The notes below the pieces were generated by a model. That model did no database searches, was not told the origin of the DNA, and saw only the letters and a list, made by a program, of their open reading frames with translations. From contig NC_080050.1 in NCBI RefSeq assembly GCF_026212465.1, positions 33,562,130 to 33,626,129 of the forward strand: a DNA stretch of 64,000 bases. The letters are read 5' to 3'. Made by a program: the position numbers and the translations under genes. Position 1 is the first letter of the stretch, and every line of letters starts with the position of its first letter. Source of the DNA: Amaranthus tricolor. Lineage: Eukaryota; Streptophyta; Magnoliopsida; Caryophyllales; Amaranthaceae. Below are positions 28,501-41,600 of this stretch, in pieces.

Positions 28501-31500
28501 AAAAAACAACTTTGAGCTACTTTATGCGCAAAAGTGCAAAAAACACTTAAAAACCCATAAGATCGCAACTTAACACGTAATTTCTAGCATATGAGTATGA
28601 TTTTCAATTCTAACCACTTCAACACAATAATATATAACAAATAGTGTTGTGTGCAATGTTTCGTGCAAAACAAACCAAGTTTGACCTACTTTATGCGCAA
28701 AAGTGGCATAAACACTTGAAAACGCATAAAATCGCAACTTATCACGTAATTTCTAGCATATGACTATGATTTAAAATTCTAACCACTTCAACACAATAAT
28801 ATATACGAAATAGTGTTTTGTGCCAAGTGTCGTGCAAAACAAACCAAATTCGAGCTGCTTTATGCGCAAAAGTGCCAAAAAACACTTTAAATCGCATAAA
28901 ATCGCAACTTAACACATAATTTCTAGCATATGACTATGTTTTTTTCTTCTAACCACTTCAACACAATAATATTTACCAAATAGTGTTGTGTGCCAAGTTT
29001 CGAACAAAACAAACCAAGTTTGAGCTACTTTATGCACGAAAGTGCCAAAAAAAGCTTAAAAATGCATAAAATCGCAACTTAACACGTAATTTCTAGCATA
29101 TGACTATGATTTAAAATTCTAACCACTTCAACCCAATAATATATACCAAATAGTGTTGTGTGCCAAGTTTCGTGCAAAACAAACCAAGTTTGGGCTACTT
29201 TATGCGCAAAAGTGCCAAAAACACTTAAATACCCATAAAATCGCAACTCAACACGTAATATCTAGCATATGACTATGATTTACAATTCTAACCACTTCAA
29301 CACAATAATATATAACAAATAGTGTTGTGTGCCATGTTTCGTGCAAAACAAACCAAGTTTGAGTTACTTTATGCGCGAAAGTGCCAAAAACACTTAAAAA
29401 CGCATAAAATCGCAACTCAACACGTAATTTCTAGCATATGACTATGATTTTCAATACCAACCACTTCAACAAAATAATATTAAACAAATAGTGTTGTGTG
29501 CCAAGTTTCGTGCAAAACAAACCAAGTTTGAGCTACTTTATGCGCAAAATTGCCAAAAACACTTAAAACCCACAAAATCGCAACTCAACACGTAATATCT
29601 AGCATATGACTATGATTTACAATTCTAACGACTTCAACACAATAATATATATCAAATAGTGTTGTGTGCCAAGCTTCGTGCAAAACAAACCAAGTTTGAG
29701 CTAAAGTGCCAAAAACAATTAAAAACCCACAAAATCGCAACTTAACACGTAATATCTAGCATTTGATTATGATTTACACTTCTAATCACTTCAACACAAT
29801 AATATATACCAAATAGTGTTGTGTGCCAAGTTTCGTGCAAAACAAACAAAGTTTCAGCTACTTTATGCGCAAAAGAGCCAAAAACACTTAAAAATGCATA
29901 AAATCGCAACTTAACACGTAATTTTTAGCATATGACTATGATTTTCAATTCTAACCCCTTCAACACAATAATATAAAACAAATATTGTTCTGTGCCATGT
30001 TTCATGCAAAACAAACCAAGTTTGAGCTGCTTTACGCGCGAAAGTGCCAAAAAACACTTAAAAACCTATAAAATCGCAACTTAACACGTAATTTCTAGCA
30101 TATGACTATGATCTTCAATTCTAACAACTTCAACAGAATAATATATACCAAATAGTATTGTATGCCAAGTTTCGTGCAAAAAAAAACAACTTTGAGCTAC
30201 TTTATGCGCAAAAGTTCAAAAAACACTTAAAAACCCATAAGATCGCAACTTAACACGTAATTTCTAGCATATGACTATGATTTTCAATTCTAACCACTTC
30301 AACACAATAAAATATAACAAATAGTGTTGTGTGCCATGTTTCGTGAAAAACAAACCAAGTTTGAGCAACTTTATGCGCGAAAGTGCCAAAAACACTTAAA
30401 AACACATAAAATCGCAACTTAACACGTAATTTCTAGCATATGACTATGATTTTTAATTCTAACCACTTCAACACAATAATGTAAAACAAATAGTGTTGTA
30501 TGCCAAGTTTCGTGCAAATAAAACAACTTTGAGCTACTTTATGCGCAAAAGTTCAAAAAACACTTAAAAACCCATAAGATCGCAACTTAACACGTAATTT
30601 CTAGCAAATGACTATGATTTTCAATTCTAATCACTTCAACACAATAAAATATAACAAATAGTGTTGTGTGCCATGTTTCGGGAAAAACAAACCAAGTTTG
30701 AGCAACTTTATGCGCGAAAGTGCCAAAAACACTTAAAAACGCATAAAATCGCAACTTAACACGTAATTTCTAGCATATGACTATGATTTTCAATTCTAAC
30801 CACTTCAACACAATAATATAAAACAAATATTGTTGTGTGCCATGTTTCGTGCAAAATAAACCAAGTTTGAGCTGCTTTATGCGCGAAAGTGCCAAAAACA
30901 CTTAAAAAACCTATAAAATCGCAACTTAACACGTAATTTCTAGCATATGACTATAATCTTCAATTCTAACAACTTCAACAGAATAATATATACCAAATAG
31001 TATTGTATGCCAAGTTTCGTGCAAAAAAAACATCTTTGAGCTACTTTATGCGCAAAAGTTCAAAAAACACTTAAAAACCCATAACATCGCAACTTAACAC
31101 GTAATTTCTAGCATATGACTATGATTATCAATTCTAACCACTTCAACACAATAAAATATAACAAATAGTGTTGTGTGTCATGTTTCGTGAAAAACAAACC
31201 AAGTTTGAGATACTTTATGCGCGAAAGTGCCAAAAACACTTTAAAACGCATAAAATCGCAACTTAACACGTAATTTCTAGCATATGACTATGATTTTCAA
31301 TTCTAACCACTTCAACACAATAATATAAAACAAATAGTGTTGTGTGCCAAGTTTCGTGCAAAACAAACCAAGTTTGAGCTAAAGTGCCAAAAACAATTAA
31401 AAACCCACAAAATCGCAACTCAACACGTAATATCTAGCATATGACTATGATTTACTGTTCTAACCACTTCAACACAATAATATATACAAAATAGTGTTGT

Positions 31501-34454
31501 GTGCCAAGTTTCGTGCAAATCAAACAAAGTTTCAGCTACTTTATGCGCAAAAGAGCCAAAAACACTTAAAAACGCATAAAATCGCAACTTAACACGTAAT
31601 TTCTAGCATATGACTATGATTTTTAATTCTAACTACTTCAACACAATAATATAAAACAAATATTGTTGTGTGCCATTATTCGTGCAAAACAAACCACGTT
31701 TGAGCTGCTTTATGCGCGAAAGTGCCAAAAACACTTAAAAACCTATCAAATCGCAACTTAACATGTAATTTCTAGCATATGACTATGATCTTCAATTCTA
31801 ACAACTTCAACAGAATAATATATACCAAATAGTATTGTATGCCAAGTTTCGTGCAAAAAAAACAACTTTGAGCTACTTTATGCGCAAAAGTTCAAAATAC
31901 ACTTAAAAACCCATAAGATCGCAACTTAATACGTAATTTCTAGCATATGACTATGATTTTCAATTCTAACCACTTCAACACAATAATATATAACAAATAG
32001 TGTTGTGTGCCATGTTTCGTGCAAAACAAACCAAGTTTGAGTTACTTTATGCGCGAAAGTGCCAAAAACACTTAAAACCTCATAAAATCGCAACTTAACA
32101 CGTAATTTCTAGCATATGTCTGTGATTTTCAATTCTAACCACTTCAACCAAAGAATATATACCAAATAGTGTTGTGTGCTAAATTTCGTGCAAAACAAAC
32201 CAAGTTTTAGCTACTTTATGCGCGAAAGTGCCAAAAACACTTAAAATCCTATAAAATCGCAACTTAACACGTAATTTCTAGCATTTGACTATGATCTTCA
32301 ATTCTAACCACTTCAACAGAATAATATATACCAAATAGTATTGTATGCCAAGTTTCGTGCAAAAAAAACAACTTTGAGCTACTTTATGCGCAAAAGTTCA
32401 AAAAACACTTAAAAACCCATAAGATCGCAACTTAATACGTAATTTCTAGAATATGACTATGATTTTCAATTCTAACCACTTCAACACAATCATATATAAC
32501 AAATAGTGTTGTGTGCCATGTTTCGTGCAAAACAAACCAAGTTTGAGTTACTTTATGCGCGAAAGTGCCAAAAACACTTAAAACCTCATAAAATCGCAAC
32601 TTAACACGTAATTTCTAGCATATGTCTGTGATTTTCAATTCTAACCACTTCAACCAAAGAATATATACCAAATAGTGTTGTGTGCTAAATTTCGTGCAAA
32701 ACAAACCAAGTTTGAGCTACTTTAAGCGCAAAAGTGCCTAAAACACTTAAAAACCCACAAAATCGCAACTCAACACGTAATATCTAGCATATGACTATGA
32801 TTTACAATTCTAACCACTTCAACACAATAATATATAACAAATAGTGTTGTGTGCCATGTTTCGTGCTAAACAAACCAAGTTTGAGTTACTTTATGCGCGA
32901 AAGTGCCAAAAACACTTAAAAACGCATAAAATCGCAACTCAACACGTAATTTCTAGCATATGACTATGATTTTCAATACCAACCACTTCAACAAAATAAT
33001 ATAAAACAAATAGTGTTGTGTGCCAAGTTTCGTGCAAAACAAACCAAGTTTGAGCTACTTTATGCGCAAAAGTGCCAAAAACACTTAAAAACCCACAAAA
33101 TCGCAACTCAACACGTAATATCTAGCATATGACTATGATTTAAAATTCAAACCACTTCAACACAATAATATATATCAAATAGTGTTGTGTGCCAAGGTTC
33201 GTGCAAAACAAACCAAGTTTGAGCTAAAGTGCCAAAAACAATTAAAAACCCACAAAATCGCAACTCAACACGTAATATCTAGCATATGACTATGATTTAC
33301 AGTTCTAACCACTTCAACACAATAATATATACCAAATAGTGTTGTGTGCCAAGTTTCGTGCAAAACAAACAAAGTTTCAGCTACTTTATGCGCAAAAGAG
33401 CCAAAAACACTTAAAAACGCATAAAATCGCAACTTAACACGTAATTTCTAGCATATGACTATGATTTTCAATTCTAACCACTTCAACACAATAATATAAA
33501 ACAAATATTGTTGTGTGCCATGTTTCATGCAAAACAAACCAAGTTTGAGCTGCTTTATGCGCGAAAGTGCCAAAAACACTTAAAAACCTATAAAATCGCA
33601 ACTTAACACGTAATTTCTAGCATATGACTATGATCTTCAATTCTAACAACTTCAACAGAATAATATATACCAAATAGTATTGTATGCCAAGTTTCGTGCA
33701 AAAAAAAACAACTTTGAGCTACTTTATGCGCAAAAGTTCAAAAAACACTTAAAAACCCATAAGATCGCAACATAACACGTAATTTCTACCATATGACTAT
33801 GATTTTCAATTCTAACCACTTCAACACAATAAAATATAACAAATAGTGTTGTGTGCCATGTTTCGTGAAAAACAAACCAAGTTTGAGCAACTTTATGCGC
33901 GAAAGTGCCAAAAACACTTAAAAACGCATAAAATCGCAACTTAACACGTAATTTCTAGCATATGACTATGATTTTTAATTCTAACCACTTCAACACAATA
34001 ATATAAAACAAATAGTGTTGTATGCCAAGTTTCGTGCAAATAAAACAACTTTGAGCTACTTTATGCGCAAAAGTTCAAAAAACACTTAAAAACCCATAAG
34101 ATCGCAACTTAACACGTAATTTCTAGCATATGACTATGATTTTCAATTCTAATCACTTCAACACAATAAAATATAACAAATAGTGTTGTGTGCCATGTTT
34201 CGTGAAAAACAAACCAAGTTTGAGCAACTTTATGCGCGAAAGTGCCAAAAACACTTAAAAACGCATAAAATCGTAACTTAACACGTAATTTCTAGCATAT
34301 GACTATGATTTTCAATTCTAACCACTTCAACACAATAATATAAAACAAATATTGTTGTGTGCCATGTTTCGTGCAAAACAAACCAAGTTTGAGCTGCTTT
34401 ATGCGCGAAAGTGCCAAAAACACTTAAAAACCTATAAAATCGCAACTTAACACG

Positions 34455-36469
34455 TAATTTCCAGCATATGACTATAATCTTCAATTCTAACAACTTCAAC
34501 AGAATAATATATACCAAATAGTATTGTATGCCAAGTTTCGTGCAAAAAAAACAACTTTGAGCTACTTTATGCGCAAAAGTTCAAAAAACACTTAAAAACC
34601 CATAAGATCGCAACTTAACACGTAATTTCTAGCATATGACTATGATTATCAATTCTAACCACTTCAACACAAAAAAATATAACAAATAGTGTTTGTGTGT
34701 CATGTTTCGTGAAAAACAAACCAAGTTTGAGATACTTTATGCGCGAAAGTGCCAAAAACACTTTAAAACGCATAAAATCGCAACTTAACACGTAATTTCT
34801 AGCATATGACTATGATTTTCAATTCTAACCACTTCAACACAATAATATAAAACAAATAGTGTTGTGTGCCAAGTTTCGTGCAAAACAAACCAAGTTTGAG
34901 CTAAAGTGCCAAAAACAATTAAAAACCCACAAAATCGCAACTCAACACGTAATATCTAGCATATGACTATGATTTACAGTTCTAACCACTTCAACACAAT
35001 AATATATACAAAATAGTGTTGTGTGCCAAGTTTCGTGCAAATGAAACAAAGTTTCAGCTACTTTATGCGCAAAAGAGCCAAAAACACTTAAAAACGCATA
35101 AAATCGCAATTTAACACGTAATTTCTAGCATATGACTATGATTTTTAATTCTAATCACTTCAACACAATAATATAAAACAAATATTGTTGTGTGCCATGT
35201 TTCGTGCAAAACAAACCACGTTTGAGCTGCTTTATGCGCAAAAGTGCCAAAAACACTTAAAAACCTATAAAATCGCAACTTAACATGTAATTTCTAGCAT
35301 ATGACTATGATCTTCAATTCTAACAACTTCAACAGAATAATATATACCAAATAGTATTGTATGCCAAGTTTCGTGCAAAAAAAACAACTTTGAGCTACTT
35401 TATGCGCAAAAGTTCAAAAAACACTTAAAACCCATAAGATCGCAACTTAATACGTAATTTCTAGAATATGACTATGATTTTCAATTCTAACCACTTCAAC
35501 ACAATCATATATAACAAATAGTGTTGTGTGCCATGTTTCGTGCAAAACAAACCAAGTTTGAGTTACTTTATGCGCGAAAGTGCCAAAAACACTTAAAACC
35601 TCATAAAATCGCAACTTAACACGTAATTTCTAGCATATGTCTGTGATTTTCAATTCTAACCACTTCAACCAAAGAATATATACCAAATAGTGTTGTGTGC
35701 TAAATTTCGTGCAAAACAAACCAAGTTTTAGCTACTTTATGCGCGAAAGTGCCAAAAACACTTAAAATCCTATAAAATCGCAACTTAACACGTAATTTCT
35801 AGCATATGACTATGATCTTCAATTCTAACCACTTCAACAGAATAATATATACCAAATAGTGTTGTATGCTAAGTTTCGTGCAAAAAAAACAACTTTGAGC
35901 TAGTTTATGCGCAAAAGTGCAAAAAATACTTAAAAACCCATAAGATCGCAACTTAACACGTAATTTCTAGCATATGAGTATGATTTTCAATTCTAACCAC
36001 TTCAACACAATAATATATAACAAATAGTGTTGTGTGCCAAGTTTCGAACAAAACAAACCAAGTTTGAGCTACTTTATGCACGAAAGTGCCAAAAAAAGCA
36101 TAAAAATTCATAAAATCGCAACTTAACACGTAATTTCTAGCATATGACTATGATTTAAAATTCTAACCACTTCAACCCAATAATATATACCAAATAGTGT
36201 TGTGTGCCAAGTTTCGTGCAAAACAAACCAAGTTTGAGCTACTTTATGCGCAAAAGTGCCAAAAACACTTAAAAACCCACAAAATCGCAACTCAACACGT
36301 AATATCTAGCATATGTCTATGATTTACAATTCTAACCACTTCAACACAATAATATATAACAAATAGTGTTGTGTGCCATGTTTCGTGCAAAACAAACCAA
36401 GTTTGTGCTGCTTTATGCGCGAAAGTGCCAAAAACACTTAAAAACCTATAAAATCGCAACTTAACACGT
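34455..36469 (-). repeat. About 2.0-kb (12-monomer) duplication, copy 1
   Basis: The rare variant TAATTTCCAGCATATG occurs at about 34455 and 36470. TTTCTAGAATATGACTATG occurs at about 35461 and 37477, and AAGCATAAAAATTCATAAAA also recurs. All are offset by about 2015 bp. The preceding copy of the CTAGAATATG variant at about 32446 is 3015 bp away, so a six-monomer deletion distinguishes the units. Confidence 0.85.
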
Positions 36470-38484
36470 AATTTCCAGCATATGACTATAATCTTCAATT
36501 CTAACAACTTCAACAGAATAATATATACCAAATAGTATTGTATGCCAAGTTTCGTGCAAAAAAAACAACTTTGAGCTACTTTATGCGCAAAAGTTCAAAA
36601 AACACTTAAAAACCCATAAGATCGCAACTTAACACGTAATTTCTAGCATATGACTATGATTATCAATTCTAACCACTTCAACACAAAAAAAATATAACAA
36701 ATAGTGTTGTGTGTCATGTTTCGTGAAAAACAAACCAAGTTTGAGATACTTTATGCGCGAAAGTGCCAAAAACACTTTAAAACGCATAAAATCGCAACTT
36801 AACACGTAATTTCTAGCATATGACTATGATTTTCAATTCTAACCACTTCAACACAATAATATAAAACAAATAGTGTTGTGTGCCATGTTTCGTGCAAAAC
36901 AAACCAAGTTTGAGCTAAAGTGCCAAAAACAATTAAAAACCCACAAAATCGCAACTCAACACGTAATATCTAGCATATGACTATGATTTACAGTTCTAAC
37001 CACTTCAACACAATAATATATACAAAATAGTGTTGTGTGCCAAGTTTCGTGCAAATGAAACAAAGTTTCAGCTACTTTATGCGCAAAAGAGCCAAAAACA
37101 CTTAAAAACGCATAAAATCGCAATTTAACACGTAATTTCTAGCATATGAGTATGATTTTTAATTCTAATCACTTCAACACAATAATATAAAACAAATATT
37201 GTTGTGTGCCATGTTTCGTGCAAAACAAACCACGTTTGAGCTGCTTTATGCGCAAAAGTGCCAAAAACACTTAAAAACCTATAAAATCGCAACTTAACAT
37301 GTAATTTCTAGCATATGACTATGATCTTCAATTCTAACAACTTCAACAGAATAATATATACCAAATAGTATTGTATGCCAAGTTTCGTGCAAAAAAAAAC
37401 AACTTTGAGCTACTTTATGCGCAAAAGTTCAAAAAACACTTAAAAACCCATAAGATCGCAACTTAATACGTAATTTCTAGAATATGACTATGATTTTCAA
37501 TTCTAACCACTTCAACACAATCATATATAACAAATAGTGTTGTGTGCCATGTTTCGTGCAAAACAAACCAAGTTTGAGTTACTTTATGCGCGAAAGTGCC
37601 AAAAACACTTAAAACCTCATAAAATCGCAACTTAACACGTAATTTCTAGCATATGTCTGTGATTTTCAATTCTAACCACTTCAACCAAAGAATATATACC
37701 AAATAGTGTTGTGTGCTAAATTTCGTGCAAAACAAACCAAGTTTTAGCTACTTTATGCGCGAAAGTGCCAAAAACACTTAAAATCCTATAAAATCGCAAC
37801 TTAACACGTAATTTCTAGCATATGACTATGATCTTCAATTCTAACCACTTCAACAGAATAATATATACCAAATAGTGTTGTATGCTAAGTTTCGTGCAAA
37901 AAAAACAACTTTGAGCTAGTTTATGCGCAAAAGTGCAAAAAATACTTAAAAACCCATAAGATCGCAACTTAACACGTAATTTCTAGCATATGAGTATGAT
38001 TTTCAATTCTAACCACTTCAACACAATAATATATAACAAATAGTGTTGTGTGCCAAGTTTCGAACAAAACAAACCAAGTTTGAGCTACTTTATGCACGAA
38101 AGTGCCAAAAAAAGCATAAAAATTCATAAAATCGCAACTTAACACGTAATTTCTAGCATATGACTATGATTTAAAATTCTAACCACTTCAACCCAATAAT
38201 ATATACCAAATAGTGTTGTGTGCCAAGTTTCGTGCAAAACAAACCAAGTTTGAGCTACTTTATGCGCAAAAGTGCCAAAAACACTTAAAAACCCACAAAA
38301 TCGCAACTCAACACGTAATATCTAGCATATGTCTATGATTTACAATTCTAACCACTTCAACACAATAATATATAACAAATAGTGTTGTGTGCCATGTTTC
38401 GTGCAAAACAAACCAAGTTTGAGTTACTTTATGCGCGAAAGTGCTAAAAACACTTAAAAACGCATAAAATCGCAACTCAACACG
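36470..38484 (-). repeat. About 2.0-kb (12-monomer) duplication, copy 2
   Basis: Near-identical tandem copy of 34455-36469. It differs by a few substitutions and A-run lengths and ends about 45 bp before the second gap. Confidence 0.83.
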
Positions 38485-38530
38485 TAATTTCTAGCATATG
38501 ACTATGATTTTCAATACCAAGCACTTCAAC

Positions 38531-38630
38531 NNNNNNNNNNNNNNNNNNNNNNNNNNNNNNNNNNNNNNNNNNNNNNNNNNNNNNNNNNNNNNNNNNNNNN
38601 NNNNNNNNNNNNNNNNNNNNNNNNNNNNNN
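38531..38630. other. Assembly gap (100 N)
   Basis: Exactly 100 N. Satellite orientation changes from minus to plus across it. The first bases after the gap (ACTTCTCGCGC) look like a slightly corrupted CACTTTCGCGC, as expected at a low-quality contig end. Confidence 0.99.
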
Positions 38631-41600
38631 ACTTCTCGCGCATAAAGCAGCTCAAACTTGGTTTGTTTTGCATGAAACATGGCACACAACAATATTTGTT
38701 TTATATTATTGTGTTGAAGTGGTTAGAATTGAAAATCATAGTCATATGCTAGAAATTACGTGTAAAGTTGCGATTTTAAGGGTTTTTTAGTGTTTTTGGC
38801 ACTTTAGCGCATAATGTAGCTCAAACATGGTTTGTTTTGCACGAAACTTGGCACACAACACTATTTGGTATATATTATTGTGTTGAAGTGGTTAAAATTG
38901 TAAATCATAGTCATATGCTAGATATTACGTGTTGATTTGCGATTTTGTGGGTTTTTAAGTGTTTTTGGCACTTTTTGCGCATAAAGTAGCTCAAACTTGG
39001 TTTGTTTTGCACGAAACTTGGCACACAACACTATTCGGTATATATTATTGTGTTGAAGTGGTTAGAATTTTAAATCATAGTCATATGCTAGAAATTACGT
39101 GTTAAGTTGCAATTTTATGGATTTTTAAGTTTTTTTTGGCACTTTCGTACATAAAGTAGCTCAAACTTGGTTTGTTTTGTTCGAAACATGGCACAAAACA
39201 CTATTTCGTATATATTAATGTGTTGAAGTGGTTAGAATTGTAAATCATAGTCATATGCTAGAAATTACGTGATAAGTTGCGATTTTATGCGTTTTCAAGT
39301 GTTTATGCCACTTTTGCGCATAAAGTAGGTCAAACTTGGTTTATTTTGCACGAAACATTGCACACAACACTATTTGTTATATATTATTGTGGTTAAGTGG
39401 TTAGAATTGAAAATCATACTCATATGCTAGAAATTACTTGTTAAGTTGCGATCTTATGGGTTTTTAAGTGTTTTTTGCACTTTTGCGCATAAAGTAGCTC
39501 AAAGTTGTTTTTTTTGCACGAAACTTGGCATACAAACACTATTTGGTATATATTATTCTGTTGAAGTGGTTAGAATTGAAGATCATAGTGATATGCTAGA
39601 AATTACGTGTTAAGTTTCGATTTTATAGGTTTTTAAGTGTTTTTGGCACTTTCGCGCATAAAGTAGCTCAAACTTGGTTTGTTTTGCACGAAATTTAGCA
39701 CACAACACTATTTGGTATATATTTTTTGGTTGAAGTGGTTAGAATTGAAAATCATAGACATATGCTAGAAATTACGTGTTAAGTTGCGATTTTATGAGGT
39801 TTTAAGTGTTTTTGGCACTTTCGCGCATAAAGTAACTCAAACTTGGTTTGTTTTGCACGAAACATGGCACACAACATTATTTGTTATATATTATTGTGTT
39901 GAAGTGGTTAGAATTGAAAATCATAGTCATATGCTAGAAATTACGTATTAAGTTGCGATCTTATGGGTTTTTAAGTGTTTTTTGAACTTTTGCGCATAAA
40001 GTAGCTCAAAGTTTTTTTTTGTGCACGAAACTTGGCATACAATACTATTTGGTATATATTATTCTGTTGAAGTTGTTAGAATTGAAGATCATAGTCATAT
40101 GTTAGAAATTACGTGTTAAGTTGCGATTTTATAGGTTTTTAAGTGTTCTTGGCATTTTCGCGCATAAAGCAGCTCAAACGTGGTTTGTTTTGCACGAAAC
40201 ATGGCACACAACAATATTTGTTTTATATTATTGTGTTGAAGTGGTTAGAATTGAAAATCATAGTCATATGCTAGAAATTACGTGTTAAGTTGCAATTTTA
40301 TGCGTTTTTAAGTGTTTTTTGGCTCTTTTGCGCATAAAGTAGATGAAACTTTGTTTGATTTGCACGAAACTTGGCACACAACACTATTTGGTATATATTA
40401 TTGTGTTGAAGTGGTTAGAACTGTAAATCATAGTCATATGCTAGATATTACGTGTTGAGTTGCGATTTTGTGGGTTTTTAATTGTTTTTGGCACTTTAGC
40501 TCAAACTTGGTTTGTTTTGCACGAAACTTGGCACACAACACTATTTGTTTTATATTATTGTGTTGAAGTGGTTAGAATTGAAAATCATAGTCATAGTCTA
40601 GAAAATTACGTGTTACGTTGCGATTTTATGCGTTTTTTAAGTGTTTTTGGCACTTTCGCGCATAAAGTTGCTCAAACTTGGTTTGTTTTTCACGAAACAA
40701 GGCACACAACACTATTTGTTATATTTTATTGTGTTAAAGTGGTTAGAATTGAAAATCATAGTCATATGCTAGAAATTACGTGTTAAGTTGCGATCTTATG
40801 GGTTTTTTAAGTGTTTTTTGAACTTTTGCGCATAAAGTAGCTCAAAGTTGTTTTATTTGCACGAAACTTGGCATACAATAGTATTTGTTATATATTATTC
40901 TGTTGAAGTTGTTAAAATTGAAGATCATAGTCATATGCTGGAAATTACTTGTTAAGTTGCGATTTTATAGGTTTTTAAATGTTTTTTGGCACTTTCGCGC
41001 ATAAAGCAGCTCAAAACTTGGTTTGTTTTGCACGAAACATGGCACACAACACTATTTGTTTTATATTATTGTGTTGAAGTGGTTAGAATTGAAAATCATA
41101 GTCATATGCTAGAATTTACGTGTTAAGTTGCGATTTTATGCGTTTTTAAGTGTTTTTGGCTCTTTTGCGCATAAAGTAGCTGAAACTTTGTTTGTTTTGC
41201 ACGAAACTTGGCACACAACACTATTTGGTATATATTATTGTGTTGAAGTGGTTAGAACTGTAAATCATAGTCATATGCTAGATATTACGTGTTGAGTTGC
41301 GATTTTGTGCGTTTTTAATTGTTTTTCGCACTTTAGCTCAAACTTGGTTTGTTTTGCACGAAACTTGGCACACAACACTATTTGTTTTATATTATTGTGT
41401 TGAAAGTGGTTAGAATTGAAAATCATAGTCATGTGCTAGAAAATTACGTGTTAAGTTGCGATTTATATGCGTTTTTTAGTGTTTTTTGGCACTTTCGCGC
41501 ATAAAGTTGCTCAAAACTTGGTTTGTTTTTCACGAAACATGGCACACAACACTATTTGTTATATTTTATTGTGTTGAAGTGGTTAGAATTGAAAATCATA

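Larger units (their letters stand above)
7160..38530 (-). repeat. 168-bp satellite array, middle block (inverted orientation)
   Basis: The same monomer family as the left block, but reading in reverse complement throughout. Landmarks here are CAATTCTAACCACTTCAACA, ACACGTAATTTCTAGCATAT and GTGCCAAGTTTCGTGCAAAA. About 187 monomers are present with no internal orientation switch. The block is an uninterrupted contig bounded by two 100-N gaps. No gene, transposon or non-satellite island was seen in its 31 kb. Confidence 0.97.

Noticed and set aside
7160..38530. Minus-strand open frames such as 14503-14781 and 34278-34517
   Set aside because: Same satellite-derived peptide as above, in the inverted block.
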